Assembly (NCBI RefSeq): GCF_017874425.1
Contig: NZ_JAGGLL010000008.1
Span: 62,001-126,000 of the forward strand
Direction of reading: 5' to 3'
Origin: Clostridium punense
GTDB lineage: Bacteria; Bacillota; Clostridia; Clostridiales; Clostridiaceae
DNA length: 64,000 nucleotides
In this document: positions 33,631 through 46,953 of the stretch, in pieces
How positions within the stretch are numbered: position 1 is the stretch's first letter
Layout of the letters: every line of letters starts with the position of its first letter
Notes under the pieces: generated by a model
What the model was told of the DNA's origin: nothing
The model's database searches: none
The model's input: the letters and a program-made list of their open reading frames with translations, nothing else
Made by a program: the position numbers and the translations under genes

Positions 33631-34635
33631 ATGAAAGACTTAAGAAAGCTTAATAAAAAAAGAATAGATACTATTGAAATGCAAAAGTATCTAGGAATCG
33701 AGGATTACTTAGAATTTGCCTCAATAGTTAAAGACCTTGAAGTGAAAAAGGTTATATCTCCTGTTGCCAGCAGTAAAGGCAATGGAAAAAGACCTGCCCT
33801 TTATAACAGGTATAACATTTTACAAGAAGAAATAGATTATTCAAAGTACATAGAAGAACTCCATTATGGTTTAGATATTAGATTAAACAAAACCTATTAT
33901 TTAAAAAATCTAGAAAAATACATAGAAGATAGGGACTATGTGTTAAGTCTCAGTAGGTTCTTAAAGAAACATCCTGAAGGAATAGAAACAGAGCTAGCTG
34001 TAAATGAGCGGAGTTTTCAGGTTTGGGGAAAAGAAAAGTTTTTAAAAAAGGGTGGGGAAAGGATTTTAAAGAATTTAGGTTTGACCTTGGACTATTTAAA
34101 AGTTTATGAAACAACAGAACCACTTCCTTATTATTCTTTTGACAAAACAACCCCTCAAAATGTGGTGATAATTGAGAATAAGGATACCTTTTATTCTCTT
34201 CGTAAATTCTTACTCAGTGGAAAAAATTCTATCTTTGGAGTTAATATCTCCACTGTAATTTATGGGGGAGGAAAAACCATTTTTAAAAGTTTTAAAGACT
34301 TTAAACTTTGTGTTGAGCCCTATCTTGCTCACAAAGACAATAAAATACTTTATCTTGGGGACATAGATTATGAGGGAATTCTTATTTATGAAAACCTTAG
34401 TGAGGCTTTTAAAGATGAGGTTAACCTAGAACCTTTTGTTGAAGGCTATAAAGAAATGATAGATAAGTACTTAAGGGAAAACATAGACTTACCTATCACC
34501 AAGGAAGGGCAAAACAGAGGAATTAAAACTTTATTTTTAGATTATTTTCAGGATGAATATAAGAAGGAAATATTAAAAGTACTGAAAATGGATAAGTATA
34601 TTCCTCAGGAAATATTAACTATAGAGGATTTTTAA
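33631..34635 (+). CDS. jetD: Wadjet protein JetD (Toprim-type nuclease subunit, DUF2220)
   Basis: The 334-residue DNA-cleaving subunit of the Wadjet anti-plasmid system. The C-terminal half has a Toprim-like arrangement: VIIENKDTFYSL with the catalytic Glu, YGGGKT, and the DxD acidic pair in YLGDIDYEG. The N-terminal part (KRIDTIEMQKYLG...) matches the helical arm of JetD proteins. In Wadjet, JetABC extrudes DNA loops and JetD cuts closed circular plasmids. It is the first gene here, ahead of jetA, with its own leader, and is separated from jetA by 322 nt. Confidence 0.85.
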   Translation: MKDLRKLNKKRIDTIEMQKYLGIEDYLEFASIVKDLEVKKVISPVASSKGNGKRPALYNRYNILQEEIDYSKYIEELHYGLDIRLNKTYYLKNLEKYIEDRDYVLSLSRFLKKHPEGIETELAVNERSFQVWGKEKFLKKGGERILKNLGLTLDYLKVYETTEPLPYYSFDKTTPQNVVIIENKDTFYSLRKFLLSGKNSIFGVNISTVIYGGGKTIFKSFKDFKLCVEPYLAHKDNKILYLGDIDYEGILIYENLSEAFKDEVNLEPFVEGYKEMIDKYLRENIDLPITKEGQNRGIKTLFLDYFQDEYKKEILKVLKMDKYIPQEILTIEDF

Positions 34636-34661
34636 CTTAGAGAGATATAGGTTTCCATGAT

Positions 34662-34762
34662 GGAATTTTAACTTATTTATCATGATAACCCCTTAAGGGA
34701 ACTAGTGTAGGACTCAGGTATAAGTTAAGCCTTAACTCTGGTTCCCTATATCAAAAGGGAAA
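34662..34762 (+). ncRNA. Structured leader repeat, copy B (between jetD and jetA)
   Basis: The best-formed copy: GGGAACTAG pairs with CTGGTTCCC (9 bp, one G-U) around a small hairpin GTTAA-GCC-TTAAC, and CCCTT can pair with a later AAGGG. An alternative stem TTCCCT / AGGGAA excludes the first, as in switching leaders. It lies about 195 nt before jetA. The rest of the 322-nt gap holds no gene. Confidence 0.5.
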
Positions 34763-34957
34763 AGGATTTAAGAAGGTAGTAATCTAAATCATATTAATAT
34801 GAGAAATAAAAAAATAATATGGATTTTAAATTTAGGAAAATTATTGGAGAGAACAATTTTAATATTAGTATTTCTATGAATATAAACTTTCACCTAAGTG
34901 GTTGGTGATTTAGGATTAAAAAAGAAATATTCAAATATAGATTTTTAGGAGAAAACA

Positions 34958-36568
34958 ATGGAAGTTGAATTTTTAAAGAACTTTAATTTAAGAATGAAAA
35001 AGCTAGGATCTTATGCTTTAATTTGCAAGAATAGTATGTTTAAAAGTTCCTGGAAGAACTATGGCTTTAATGAGGACTATGAGTATTTAAACCTTATTTT
35101 TGCAGTGCTTTTGTACATTATGGAGCAGTCTTTAAAGGATGAAAACTGCACCCTAGATGATATTGCTGTGTTTATTGATGATATAAATTCTAAATACTTT
35201 AATAAGAGTTTAAGCTTTGAACAGTGCAAAAACCTTGGAGAATTTATTGTTAATACCATCCTTTGTGATGATGGGAAGGTTATGTATTTCAAAGGGTTTA
35301 ATTTTGAAGATAGGGAGTACAAGGATATACATATTTCCTTTATAGGGAACAAGATTGTTTATATAAATAATGTGGTTAAAAGAACTTCCTATTATTTAAC
35401 TGATGAAGGGTACTCTCTTTTATTGTCTACTCTAGAAATGGAGAATAACTTAAGGTTAACTATTCACGAGTTAATTTTTAAAATGCATCTTGAAAAGGCC
35501 ACCTACGATAGAGCAGTGGAGGATATTAAAAGTATTTTCAATATTTTAAGAATGCAGCTTCAAAAAATGGAGGAGGCAATTAGGAGAATTAAGGAAAATG
35601 CTCTTAATTATTCTGTAGAAGAGTACAGTGACCTTCTTCAAGGAAACATGGAGTCTTTGCAGGAAACTAGAGGAAAGTTTAAAAATTATAAGGAACATGT
35701 TGATGATAGAATAAAGGAATTGAAGGAAAAGGATATAAATATTAAAAGACTGGATGAAAAGGAGCTAGATAATTTAAAGTATTTAGGAATTATCAGTAAG
35801 TACTTAACTAGAACCATAGAAGAACAGCAAAAGATTCTAAACTCTCACTTTAATTTAAAAAACATTTATGCAAGGGAGCTTAGAGAAATATCCTCCATGG
35901 CTATAATTAAAAGATTTAATATAACAACAGAGATCTTTGATAAAATCCTTGAGGATAGCAGTAAGTTGGATGCTATAGAAAAGGTGTTTAGACCACTTTT
36001 TAATATGCCAATTGAAAAGAAATATAATTTAAACAAGAGCCTTCAATACCAAAAGGTTATAAAGGAAAAAGAAGTTGAAGATGATGAACTGATTTCCTTT
36101 GAAGATGAAGATTGGGAAAGAGAAAAAGAGGAGCAGGCGAGAAGGAAGCTATTAAGTTACAAAGAAGCTTTAAGAGTGCTTCTGGAATTAATCTGTGATA
36201 AAGGGGAAACTTCTCTAGGGGAAATTTCAAAGATTGTAGAGGAAAATAAAAGCCTTAAGGAAATTTTAATTCCGAAGGTAGAAGTTTTTAGAGAAATAAT
36301 CATTGAGCTTCTTAAAGGAAAGGAAATTCATATTCAGGAGTTAAGAGAAGAAGTCAGCGCAACCTTACAAGAAAGTGGACAACTGCAGTTTCAATTAAAT
36401 GAGGTTTTATTAGATTTAGTTGAGGAAGAGCCAAAGCTAGCCCATATTAAAACCATAAAAGCAGACAAGTTATTTAATAATGAAAAAGTAAAGTTCAGTG
36501 AAGTATCTAGCGAAAAAGGGAAGGTTAAATCAGTGATTTGTTCTGATGTTCTCTTTAACATATCTTAA
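34958..36568 (+). CDS. jetA: Wadjet protein JetA (kleisin-like)
   Basis: A 536-residue protein. N- and C-terminal parts look like winged-helix regions flanking long helices (MQLQKMEEAIRRIKE, DDRIKELKEKDINIKR), as expected for the kleisin-like subunit that bridges the SMC heads of JetC. Identity is supported mainly by its position between jetD and jetB/jetC and by length. ATG follows TTTAGGAG. The acidic stretch DEDWEREKEEQ near residue 385 is probably a linker. Confidence 0.8.
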   Translation: MEVEFLKNFNLRMKKLGSYALICKNSMFKSSWKNYGFNEDYEYLNLIFAVLLYIMEQSLKDENCTLDDIAVFIDDINSKYFNKSLSFEQCKNLGEFIVNTILCDDGKVMYFKGFNFEDREYKDIHISFIGNKIVYINNVVKRTSYYLTDEGYSLLLSTLEMENNLRLTIHELIFKMHLEKATYDRAVEDIKSIFNILRMQLQKMEEAIRRIKENALNYSVEEYSDLLQGNMESLQETRGKFKNYKEHVDDRIKELKEKDINIKRLDEKELDNLKYLGIISKYLTRTIEEQQKILNSHFNLKNIYARELREISSMAIIKRFNITTEIFDKILEDSSKLDAIEKVFRPLFNMPIEKKYNLNKSLQYQKVIKEKEVEDDELISFEDEDWEREKEEQARRKLLSYKEALRVLLELICDKGETSLGEISKIVEENKSLKEILIPKVEVFREIIIELLKGKEIHIQELREEVSATLQESGQLQFQLNEVLLDLVEEEPKLAHIKTIKADKLFNNEKVKFSEVSSEKGKVKSVICSDVLFNIS

Positions 36569-36623
36569 AGTAAATAATAAGGCAAAGCTACAAAAGTTAA
36601 TTAGGGAAGGAAAGTAGTGAACA

Positions 36624-37340
36624 ATGTATAATATTGAAGATATAACAATGGGTAATAGAATTTTTTACTATCTTCTTAAAAATGGAGAGCTAAAGGAAGA
36701 AGTAGAGAGAGATTTATATAGAGCTTATTCAGAAAAAGAAGAGGTAATGAGCTTAGTTAAAAGGCAAGGAGAAGATTTTAACTGCAGTATTGAAAAATAC
36801 AGTGGGGTTATTTATTTAATTCCTAAGGAAGACAATGAATTTTTAGGTTATTCTAAGGGAGAATTAAAAAGGGAACTTTGTAAATCTGGTGGAACAGACA
36901 AGGATTATTACTTATCCCAGTTTGTAATTTTAACAATTTTAGTTACTTTTTATAATTCTCAAGGAAAATCCAGCAAGTCAAGGGACTTCTTAAAGGGAGG
37001 AGAACTTTCTAATTTAGTAAATGAAAAGTTAAAGGATGCCGTGGAAAAAGAAGAAGTAGAGAACTTAGAAAAAACCTCAGGCATTGCCTTTACAAATCTT
37101 TATGAGAGTTGGCAAGCCTTAAAAAGTTCAGATAAGTCAACCACAGCTAAGACTACTAAAGAGGGATTTATTTATACCATATTAACCTTCCTTGAAAATC
37201 AAGGGTTAATAATGTACATAAAAGATGATGATATGATTAAAACAACTTCCAAGCTAGATAACTTCATGGATTGGAATATTTTAAATAAGAATAATTATGA
37301 AAGGGTAGCAAAGGCCTTAGGAGGTGTTGACGGTGAGTAA
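36624..37340 (+). CDS. jetB: Wadjet protein JetB (KITE-like)
   Basis: A 238-residue protein with a winged-helix look, placed directly before the SMC gene and overlapping it by 8 nt. It corresponds to the KITE-type subunit that binds JetA and the JetC heads. It starts at ATG 36624 with AGGAAAG 12 nt upstream. Motifs are weak; the assignment rests on operon order and size. Confidence 0.8.
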   Translation: MYNIEDITMGNRIFYYLLKNGELKEEVERDLYRAYSEKEEVMSLVKRQGEDFNCSIEKYSGVIYLIPKEDNEFLGYSKGELKRELCKSGGTDKDYYLSQFVILTILVTFYNSQGKSSKSRDFLKGGELSNLVNEKLKDAVEKEEVENLEKTSGIAFTNLYESWQALKSSDKSTTAKTTKEGFIYTILTFLENQGLIMYIKDDDMIKTTSKLDNFMDWNILNKNNYERVAKALGGVDGE

Positions 37341-40300
37341 ACTTAATAGTCTTAGATTAGTTAATTTAAATTATAATAACAACACTATGAAGGTTAATGA
37401 TGAAATTTTTCAGTTTGGTGGAGAAAGTACCTTAATGAATTTAAGAAACGGAGGGGGAAAATCTGTAATGGTGCAGATGATGATGGCTCCCTTTGTTACT
37501 AAAAGAAATAGAGATTTAAAAGAGAGAAAATTTAATAGCTATTTTACCTCCCCAACTCCTACTTTTATATTAACAGAGTGGGTTTTAGAGGGAGGAGACA
37601 ATCGCGTTCTTATTGGTATGGCAGTGAGAAAGAAGAATTCCTCTGAGGAAGATGATGAGGAATTAGATATAATAAACTTCATTCATGAGTATAGAGGCAG
37701 CAACCCCTATGATATTTATAATTTACCTGTTGTAGAAAATCAGGGTAATACCTTAAAAATTAAGAGTTTTGGTAACTTTAAAACTCTTGTTGAAGAGTTA
37801 AAGAAAAATAGAGATTTTAACTTTAATTATTACGATATGAATGTAGCCTCTCAAAGCAGAAATTATTTTGAAACCCTAAAGCAATATAAAATAAACCACA
37901 AGGAATGGGAGAGCATCATTAGAAAGGTAAACATGAAGGAATCAGGTTTATCTGAGTTATTTCAAGAGGCAAAGAGTATTCCAGGGTTAGTAGAAAAGTG
38001 GTTTATTAAAACTGTTGAGGACAAGTTAAATAGAGAAGAAAATAAGATAAGTAATTTCCAAGAAATCATAAAGAAGTTTATTTATCAATTCAAGGAAAAT
38101 GAAGCTAGAGTTCAAAAAAAGGCAGCTATTGAACTTTTTAAGGAAGAATCAGAAAACATAGCTTTAGCTGCTGATAGTTTTAATAAGGAAAGAATCCACA
38201 AAGAAGAAATAGAAAATGAAATTGCAAATTTAATATTATTTTTAAAAACTTCTAAGGAAGCAAGAGAATTAGAACAGGAAAGTTTAAGGGAAATTTTAAA
38301 TAGCCTAAGGGCCGAATTAAAGGATATACAGTATGAAGAAGCCTCTGTAGGGTTTTATAAGCTAATGGATGAAATTGAAGCTTTAGAAGAGGAAATTAAT
38401 AATACCAGCTTACAGATTGAAAAAGTGGAAGGGGAAAAGCTGCACCTTGAAAGAACAAAGGGAGTTTATCAATGTGCTAAGATTTATGAAGACTATAAAA
38501 AGACTTCCCAAAGAGTTCAAAAGTATGAAAATCAACTAGAACTAGCTAACTCCAATCAAGAAGAAACTGAAGAGGAAAGAAAACACATTGGCTTTACTTT
38601 AAAAAATTACTACCTTAAAGAAGAAGAAACCCTTGAAAATCAACTAAAAGATAATATGGAAAGTTTAGATAAAACAAAAGAAGAAATTGAAACTATAGCT
38701 TCTAACTTAAAAGATTTTGATGCATTTATATTTAGCAACAGCAAAAGATTAGGTGGACTACAAAGTGACATAAAAAGGTATAACGAAGTAGAAGAAAAGT
38801 TTAATGATAAATATAAGAAAAAGATTTTAAGAAATATGCTAGGATTTTATCCAGAAGATTTAATTTTAACCTGTAAAAATGCCTATGAAAAACAGGAAAC
38901 AGCTTTAAATGAAAAAATTAAAAATTTAAATAAAACCTTAGTTTTAAGAAAAGAAGAAGTTCCAAAGGTGGAAAGCGAAAAGGTCAGACTAAGTTCCCTT
39001 ATAAATAAAATTAATATGAAGCTTGAAGAGGGAGAAAAGCAAAAGATAGAGATAGAGGAAAAAATAAAAGAACGAAAAGATGTTTTAAAGTACATAGAGT
39101 TTTCTGAGGAGAAGTTATACCAAACAGAGGAAATCCTAAAGACCTTTGAAAGTAAAATAGAACTTTTAAGGGAAGAAGAGAAAACCTTACTTGGAAGAGT
39201 TTTAAAGGTTAAGGAAGAGTTAACTATTCTAGAAACAGGAAGAAACTTAAAGCTTTCAAAGGAACTGGAAAGAAAGCTTAAAGGAAGAGGTATAGACCTG
39301 GTATATGGAGTTGATTGGCTTAAAAATAACAGTTATACCATGGAAGAAAACTTTAGACTTATAGACAAAAATCCAATGCTACCCTATTCATTAATTATGG
39401 AAGATGAGGATATTAATAAACTTAAAAGTGAAGAATTAGGGGTTTATTCAAATAGTCCAATTCCAATAATAAATAGAAGAAACCTAGATAAAAACTTAGG
39501 AAAGATTAATAAGGAGCTTTGGGTTCTAGATGACATTACTTTTTATATTTCTTTTAATCATAAGCTTTTAAATGAAGAGGAGCTAAGAATTCTTCTAGCT
39601 AAGAAGGAAGAAGAAATAAGAAAGGCAGAAGAACTTCTAAACCTTAAAAGAAAAGACATAGATACCTATCAAGGTTTAAGAAATAATATAAAAACCTCTA
39701 ACTTACATAAGGATTCCTATAAAAACCTTTTAAATGAAATAGAAAAAGATGAAAAGGAATTAAAGACTGCTGTTTCACAGTTTGAGCACATGAATGAAAA
39801 ACTAGAAGAACTTAAAAACTCCATTGAAAAGGGAGAAAAACAAATCAAAGAAGAGGAAAAACTGCAGAGGGATTTAAAGGATGAAATGGATAGCTTTAAA
39901 GAACTTGCACTTCAGTATGAAAAGTATAAAAACTATAAAATAGAAGCTGAAAAAGTAAGTAAAACTATTTCTGAAGCCGATGATTTAAAAGCCCAAAAGG
40001 AAGAGTATATTAAGCAGAAGAGAAATTATTTAAAGAGCTTAGAAGAGCAAAAAAGGGAGCTTTCCTCTAATTTATCAAAGATTAAAGAACAGGTTTCTAG
40101 ATTTCTACAATATGAACAAGGAACCATCATTGAAAAAGATATAGAGGATTTACAAGGAAGATACTTAGCTTTAACCTCTGAGCTTATGAAGGAAATAAAA
40201 GTCATTGAAGAAGAGTTAAAGGAAGCAAGGGAAAATTTTAGGGAAAAGGAAACGGAGCTTACCACTACTCAAGATGAATACGGCCTATTTGAGGAGGATT

Positions 40301-41727
40301 TTAGGCAAGTATTTTATGATAGAACTAAGGAAAATGAAGCTAAAAAACAGCTAAAGGAAGCTAAAAGAACTTTTGATAAACTTAAAGAGGCTGAAGTAGA
40401 AAGAAAGATAGAGTTAGCAGGTTTAGAAGAGCGTAAAAGAGGTATTATAAGTTCTCTTGAAGAAAATTATGGTAGAGCCTATCCGAAAGAAAGAGGAGAA
40501 ATAATCTTTGTTAATTTCCCAGAGAGAATCTTAGAAAAGAATGAAGAAATTCAAAGGGCAGATACCAGATTAAAAGTTAACATTAAGGAGCAAGAGATTA
40601 TAGGAAAGACCTTAAGTTCTTTAGATAGTTATGGAGATTTTTCAGTTAACCAATTTATTGAAATTAACACTCCAATAAAATCCATAGAAAGATTTAAGGG
40701 TGAACTTGTAAGAGATTATAATCAATGTATTGATAGGAATATGAAAGAAAGAAATAACCTTAGTGATGAAATTACCAAGGTATCTAAAATTCATATTTTT
40801 AGTGATGATGATTTCTTTATGAGAACTTTAAGCACTTTAGCAGAAATTGTTGATGAGCCGCAAAACGTAATAGAAACCTTAGATACAGCTTTAAAAGCAC
40901 AAGAAATGATATTAATGCAGCTTTATAAGGATTTAGAATTAATTAATGAGGAAAGAGCAAACGTAGAAGACATTCTATTTGATTATGTGCTAGAGGTCCA
41001 TGAGAATCTTGATAAAATTCATGACAATTCCACAATTAAAATAAAAGATAAATATGTTAAAATGCTGCAAATTAAACTTCCAGACTGGGAAAGCAATAAG
41101 GAGCTTTATAGGATAAGGCTTAGAGACTTAGTAAATGGTGTTACTGAAAAGGGCTTAGCACTACTTACTGAAAACCAAAACATTGAGGAAATGCTGTCAA
41201 AGACTATCACCACAGTAAATCTTTATAATGAAGTAGTATCCATAAGTAATGTTGACGTAAAGCTTTATAAGGTTGAAGAGGATAGACAAATACCTATCAG
41301 CTGGAATGAGGTATCAAAGAATTCTGGTGGAGAAGGCTTCTTATCTGCCTTTGTTATATTATCAAGCCTCTTATCTTACATGAGAAAAGATGATAGCGAA
41401 ATATTTTCAACCAGTGGAGAGGGAAAGGTTCTTATTATGGATAACCCCTTTGCCCAAACAAGCTCTGAGCACCTTTTAAAACCTCTAATGGATATTGCAA
41501 AAAAGAGCAATACTCAGTTAATATGCTTTACAGGACTTGGTGGAGATTCCATTCTTAATCGCTTTGACAATGTGTATGTTTTAGATTTAAAGGCTTCTAA
41601 ATTGAGAAATGGAACTCAAAAATACCTAGTTTCTACCCATGAAAAAGGGGAGGAGTTAGTTCACGATTTAATTTCTTCAAGATTTAAAATAAAAGAGGAA
41701 GAAGTAGAGCAGATGGAACTGTTTTAA
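37333..41727 (+). CDS. jetC: Wadjet protein JetC (SMC-like ATPase)
   Basis: A 1464-residue SMC/MukB-like motor. The N-terminal head has Walker A in LRNGGGKSVMVQ. Very long Glu/Lys-rich coiled coils span about residues 270-650 and 750-1150, with a hinge-like region between (VYGVDWLKNNSYTMEENFRL). The C-terminal head has signature NSGGEGFLSAF and Walker B VLIMDNPFAQTSSEH. GTG 37333 follows TTAGGAGGTG; codons upstream in frame lie within that site. It translocates DNA by loop extrusion so that JetD cuts small circles. Gene order D-A-B-C suggests a Firmicute-type Wadjet (type III by memory; the exact type is not proven). Confidence 0.9.
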   Translation: MSKLNSLRLVNLNYNNNTMKVNDEIFQFGGESTLMNLRNGGGKSVMVQMMMAPFVTKRNRDLKERKFNSYFTSPTPTFILTEWVLEGGDNRVLIGMAVRKKNSSEEDDEELDIINFIHEYRGSNPYDIYNLPVVENQGNTLKIKSFGNFKTLVEELKKNRDFNFNYYDMNVASQSRNYFETLKQYKINHKEWESIIRKVNMKESGLSELFQEAKSIPGLVEKWFIKTVEDKLNREENKISNFQEIIKKFIYQFKENEARVQKKAAIELFKEESENIALAADSFNKERIHKEEIENEIANLILFLKTSKEARELEQESLREILNSLRAELKDIQYEEASVGFYKLMDEIEALEEEINNTSLQIEKVEGEKLHLERTKGVYQCAKIYEDYKKTSQRVQKYENQLELANSNQEETEEERKHIGFTLKNYYLKEEETLENQLKDNMESLDKTKEEIETIASNLKDFDAFIFSNSKRLGGLQSDIKRYNEVEEKFNDKYKKKILRNMLGFYPEDLILTCKNAYEKQETALNEKIKNLNKTLVLRKEEVPKVESEKVRLSSLINKINMKLEEGEKQKIEIEEKIKERKDVLKYIEFSEEKLYQTEEILKTFESKIELLREEEKTLLGRVLKVKEELTILETGRNLKLSKELERKLKGRGIDLVYGVDWLKNNSYTMEENFRLIDKNPMLPYSLIMEDEDINKLKSEELGVYSNSPIPIINRRNLDKNLGKINKELWVLDDITFYISFNHKLLNEEELRILLAKKEEEIRKAEELLNLKRKDIDTYQGLRNNIKTSNLHKDSYKNLLNEIEKDEKELKTAVSQFEHMNEKLEELKNSIEKGEKQIKEEEKLQRDLKDEMDSFKELALQYEKYKNYKIEAEKVSKTISEADDLKAQKEEYIKQKRNYLKSLEEQKRELSSNLSKIKEQVSRFLQYEQGTIIEKDIEDLQGRYLALTSELMKEIKVIEEELKEARENFREKETELTTTQDEYGLFEEDFRQVFYDRTKENEAKKQLKEAKRTFDKLKEAEVERKIELAGLEERKRGIISSLEENYGRAYPKERGEIIFVNFPERILEKNEEIQRADTRLKVNIKEQEIIGKTLSSLDSYGDFSVNQFIEINTPIKSIERFKGELVRDYNQCIDRNMKERNNLSDEITKVSKIHIFSDDDFFMRTLSTLAEIVDEPQNVIETLDTALKAQEMILMQLYKDLELINEERANVEDILFDYVLEVHENLDKIHDNSTIKIKDKYVKMLQIKLPDWESNKELYRIRLRDLVNGVTEKGLALLTENQNIEEMLSKTITTVNLYNEVVSISNVDVKLYKVEEDRQIPISWNEVSKNSGGEGFLSAFVILSSLLSYMRKDDSEIFSTSGEGKVLIMDNPFAQTSSEHLLKPLMDIAKKSNTQLICFTGLGGDSILNRFDNVYVLDLKASKLRNGTQKYLVSTHEKGEELVHDLISSRFKIKEEEVEQMELF

Positions 41728-41817
41728 TATTAATTCTTTATATATTTTTATTTAGAAGCTTATAATAATAAAGTAAAATAATATTAAAAAAGAGTTTAAT
41801 AGAGGGAGAAGAAGTAT

Positions 41818-42771
41818 ATGAAAATAGTATTACTAGAACCACTAGCAATAAGTCCACAAGTATTAATGGAGCTTTCAGGAAAGCTTGTAGACATGGGTCA
41901 TGAGTTTGTTTTTTATGATAATGTAGAAAAGGACACGGAAGCTCTTAAAAAAAGAGTAGAGGATGCAGAGCTTCTTATTATTGCAAATAATCCACTAACT
42001 GGTGAAGTTATTAGAGCAGCTAAAAATTTAAAGTACATTTCAGTAGCTTTTACTGGTACGGATCATGTGGATAAGGAAGCTTGTATAGAAAGAGGCATTA
42101 AGGTATCAAATGCACAAGGCTATGCAACGGAAGCTGTAGCAGAGCTTACTATTGGAATCATAGTGTCGCTTCTTAGAAATGTAGTTAAGTGTGATGAGGT
42201 TACAAGAAAAGAAGGCACAAAGGCAGGGCTTGTTGGCTTTGAACTTAATGGAAAAACTGTTGGTATAGTTGGAACTGGTGCTATTGGACTTAGAACAGCT
42301 GAAATTCTTAAAGCCTTTAACTGTAAGCTGCTTGGTTATAATAGATCTAATTGTGAAGCAGGTAAGGCTTTAGGCATTGAATACGTTAGTTTAGAGGAAC
42401 TATTATCAAGAAGTCATGTGGTTTCCTTACATGTGCCTTTAAATGAAGGAACTAAAAATTTAATTAACAAAGAAAAGCTTGCCTTAATGAAAAAGGATGC
42501 AATTCTTATTAATGTAGCTAGAGGACCAGTGGTTAATAGTGAGGATTTAAGAGATGCACTAAATGAAGGATTAATAGCTGGGGCTGGAATTGATGTGTTT
42601 GAAGTAGAACCTCCTGTTCCTGCAGACCACCCTTTATTTAATGCTAAAAACATCTTAGTGACACCTCATGTAGCCTTTGCTACAAGTGAATCCATGGTTA
42701 AAAGAGCAAATATAGTTTTTGATAATGTTTACTCTTGGCTAAAGGGTGAAGAAAAAAATATAGTATTTTAG
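41818..42771 (+). CDS. D-2-hydroxyacid dehydrogenase, NAD-dependent
   Basis: A 317-residue enzyme of the D-isomer-specific 2-hydroxyacid dehydrogenase family. The Rossmann motif GIVGTGAIGLRTAEI, catalytic Arg in NVARGPVVN, Glu in DVFEVEPP and His in TPHVAFAT are all present. It oxidises or reduces a 2-hydroxy/2-keto acid pair; the choice among lactate, hydroxypyruvate and phosphoglycerate cannot be read from these motifs. ATG follows GAGGGAGAAG. Single gene with terminator. Confidence 0.85.
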   Translation: MKIVLLEPLAISPQVLMELSGKLVDMGHEFVFYDNVEKDTEALKKRVEDAELLIIANNPLTGEVIRAAKNLKYISVAFTGTDHVDKEACIERGIKVSNAQGYATEAVAELTIGIIVSLLRNVVKCDEVTRKEGTKAGLVGFELNGKTVGIVGTGAIGLRTAEILKAFNCKLLGYNRSNCEAGKALGIEYVSLEELLSRSHVVSLHVPLNEGTKNLINKEKLALMKKDAILINVARGPVVNSEDLRDALNEGLIAGAGIDVFEVEPPVPADHPLFNAKNILVTPHVAFATSESMVKRANIVFDNVYSWLKGEEKNIVF

Positions 42772-42779
42772 GAAATCAG

Positions 42780-42821
42780 AAGCTGCTTCATAATGCAACA
42801 ACATGCACTGTGAAGCAGCTT
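42780..42821 (+). terminator. Hairpin terminator after the dehydrogenase gene
   Basis: A perfect 11-bp stem AAGCTGCTTCA / TGAAGCAGCTT with an internal TGCA pair, followed by TATATTTAT. The T-tail is weak. Confidence 0.55.
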
Positions 42822-45884
<3,063 letters not shown>

Positions 45885-46162
45885 TGTGATATATAATAGA
45901 AATAAAAATTTTATCACAGGATCATATAGAAGAAAGTCTTAACCAAACAAATATGAAAATAGTTTTTATAGGGGCTACTTACTAAAAAACAAATGTAGTA
46001 ATTGATGAGTATGCCTATTATAGTAATAACTTCACTACAAAACTAGTTTGCACCTTGAAGCAACATCACTACTTTTTAGTAATCTAAAGGTTTAGAGAAC
46101 CTCTTATGTAAATCAAAGATTTGATTTTATGATTCATACTTAATAATTAGCATTCGGAAAAA

Positions 46163-46215
46163 AACATAAAACACCACTACTTAATTGAAAGCAGTGGTGT
46201 TCTATGTTTTTTTGC
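46163..46215. terminator. Bidirectional terminator between rph and the TetR gene
   Basis: An 18-bp stem with two mismatches (AACATAAAACACCACTAC with GCAGTGGTGTTCTATGTT) has T-rich sequence on the plus side and an A-run on the other, so it can serve both convergent genes. The rest of 45885-46356 shows nothing else. Confidence 0.75.
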
Positions 46216-46356
46216 TTTTTAATTTAATGAAGTTTTATGATTCCATACTGAAACTAAAACACCATTAATGTTTATCTAAAAACTTTGAGAATGCTTAGAA
46301 AATACACCTATTAATAAAATCATCTTTATCAATGCTACAGGTGAGTTTCCTTGAAT

Positions 46357-46953
46357 TTATTTATTTGGCGCAATACCTTTAACTAACAGTTCTGTCCATT
46401 GGGCTGTATAAGGGAGAATTTTTCGGTAGATATGTGGGCTGGAAATCCCCTCAACAAGAGCTTGGAAATAAACTAAAAGAAATTCATCCGAGTATTTCAA
46501 ATCAACCTTGCCTTCTTTGCGACCACGGTGGAATAAATCCAACATTATATTATAGCTTTCCTTTGTGTATTGCTGCATCATGGTGGATAAGCCGTTATCA
46601 TCCTTCTTGGTAGCAAAATCCATTAAATCAAGATAAAATTGCTTGTTGATTTTTTCTAAGTGATTGATTTTATTCTGGCTCATGGCAATAAGGGTTTCTT
46701 CAAAAGGCTTATTTTCTGCCATTATTTCTAGAGCTGTTTCCCTTATTTTATTTAAAAAGAACTCAAAAACCTCTTGGATAAGATTTTCTTTACTCCCAAA
46801 ATATTTAAAGATGGACGTTTTACCCACATTTGAATTTTTAGCAATGTCATCCATTGTTAAGTTTTCTATACCTGTATCTGTATTCATCAAATAAAAAGTT
46901 GCTTCTAAAACTTGATTTTTCTTCTCTTGCGTACGCTTTTCATAACCATTCAT
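46357..46953 (-). CDS. TetR-family transcriptional regulator
   Basis: A 198-residue regulator with an N-terminal TetR helix-turn-helix (LTMDDIAKNSNVGKTSIFKYFGSKENL) and a helical ligand domain. It is divergent from an ABC-2 exporter operon 334 nt away and most likely represses it in the absence of a toxic ligand. The start ATG at 46953 follows a GAAAGTAGGAA stretch. Confidence 0.85.
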   Translation of the reverse strand: MNGYEKRTQEKKNQVLEATFYLMNTDTGIENLTMDDIAKNSNVGKTSIFKYFGSKENLIQEVFEFFLNKIRETALEIMAENKPFEETLIAMSQNKINHLEKINKQFYLDLMDFATKKDDNGLSTMMQQYTKESYNIMLDLFHRGRKEGKVDLKYSDEFLLVYFQALVEGISSPHIYRKILPYTAQWTELLVKGIAPNK

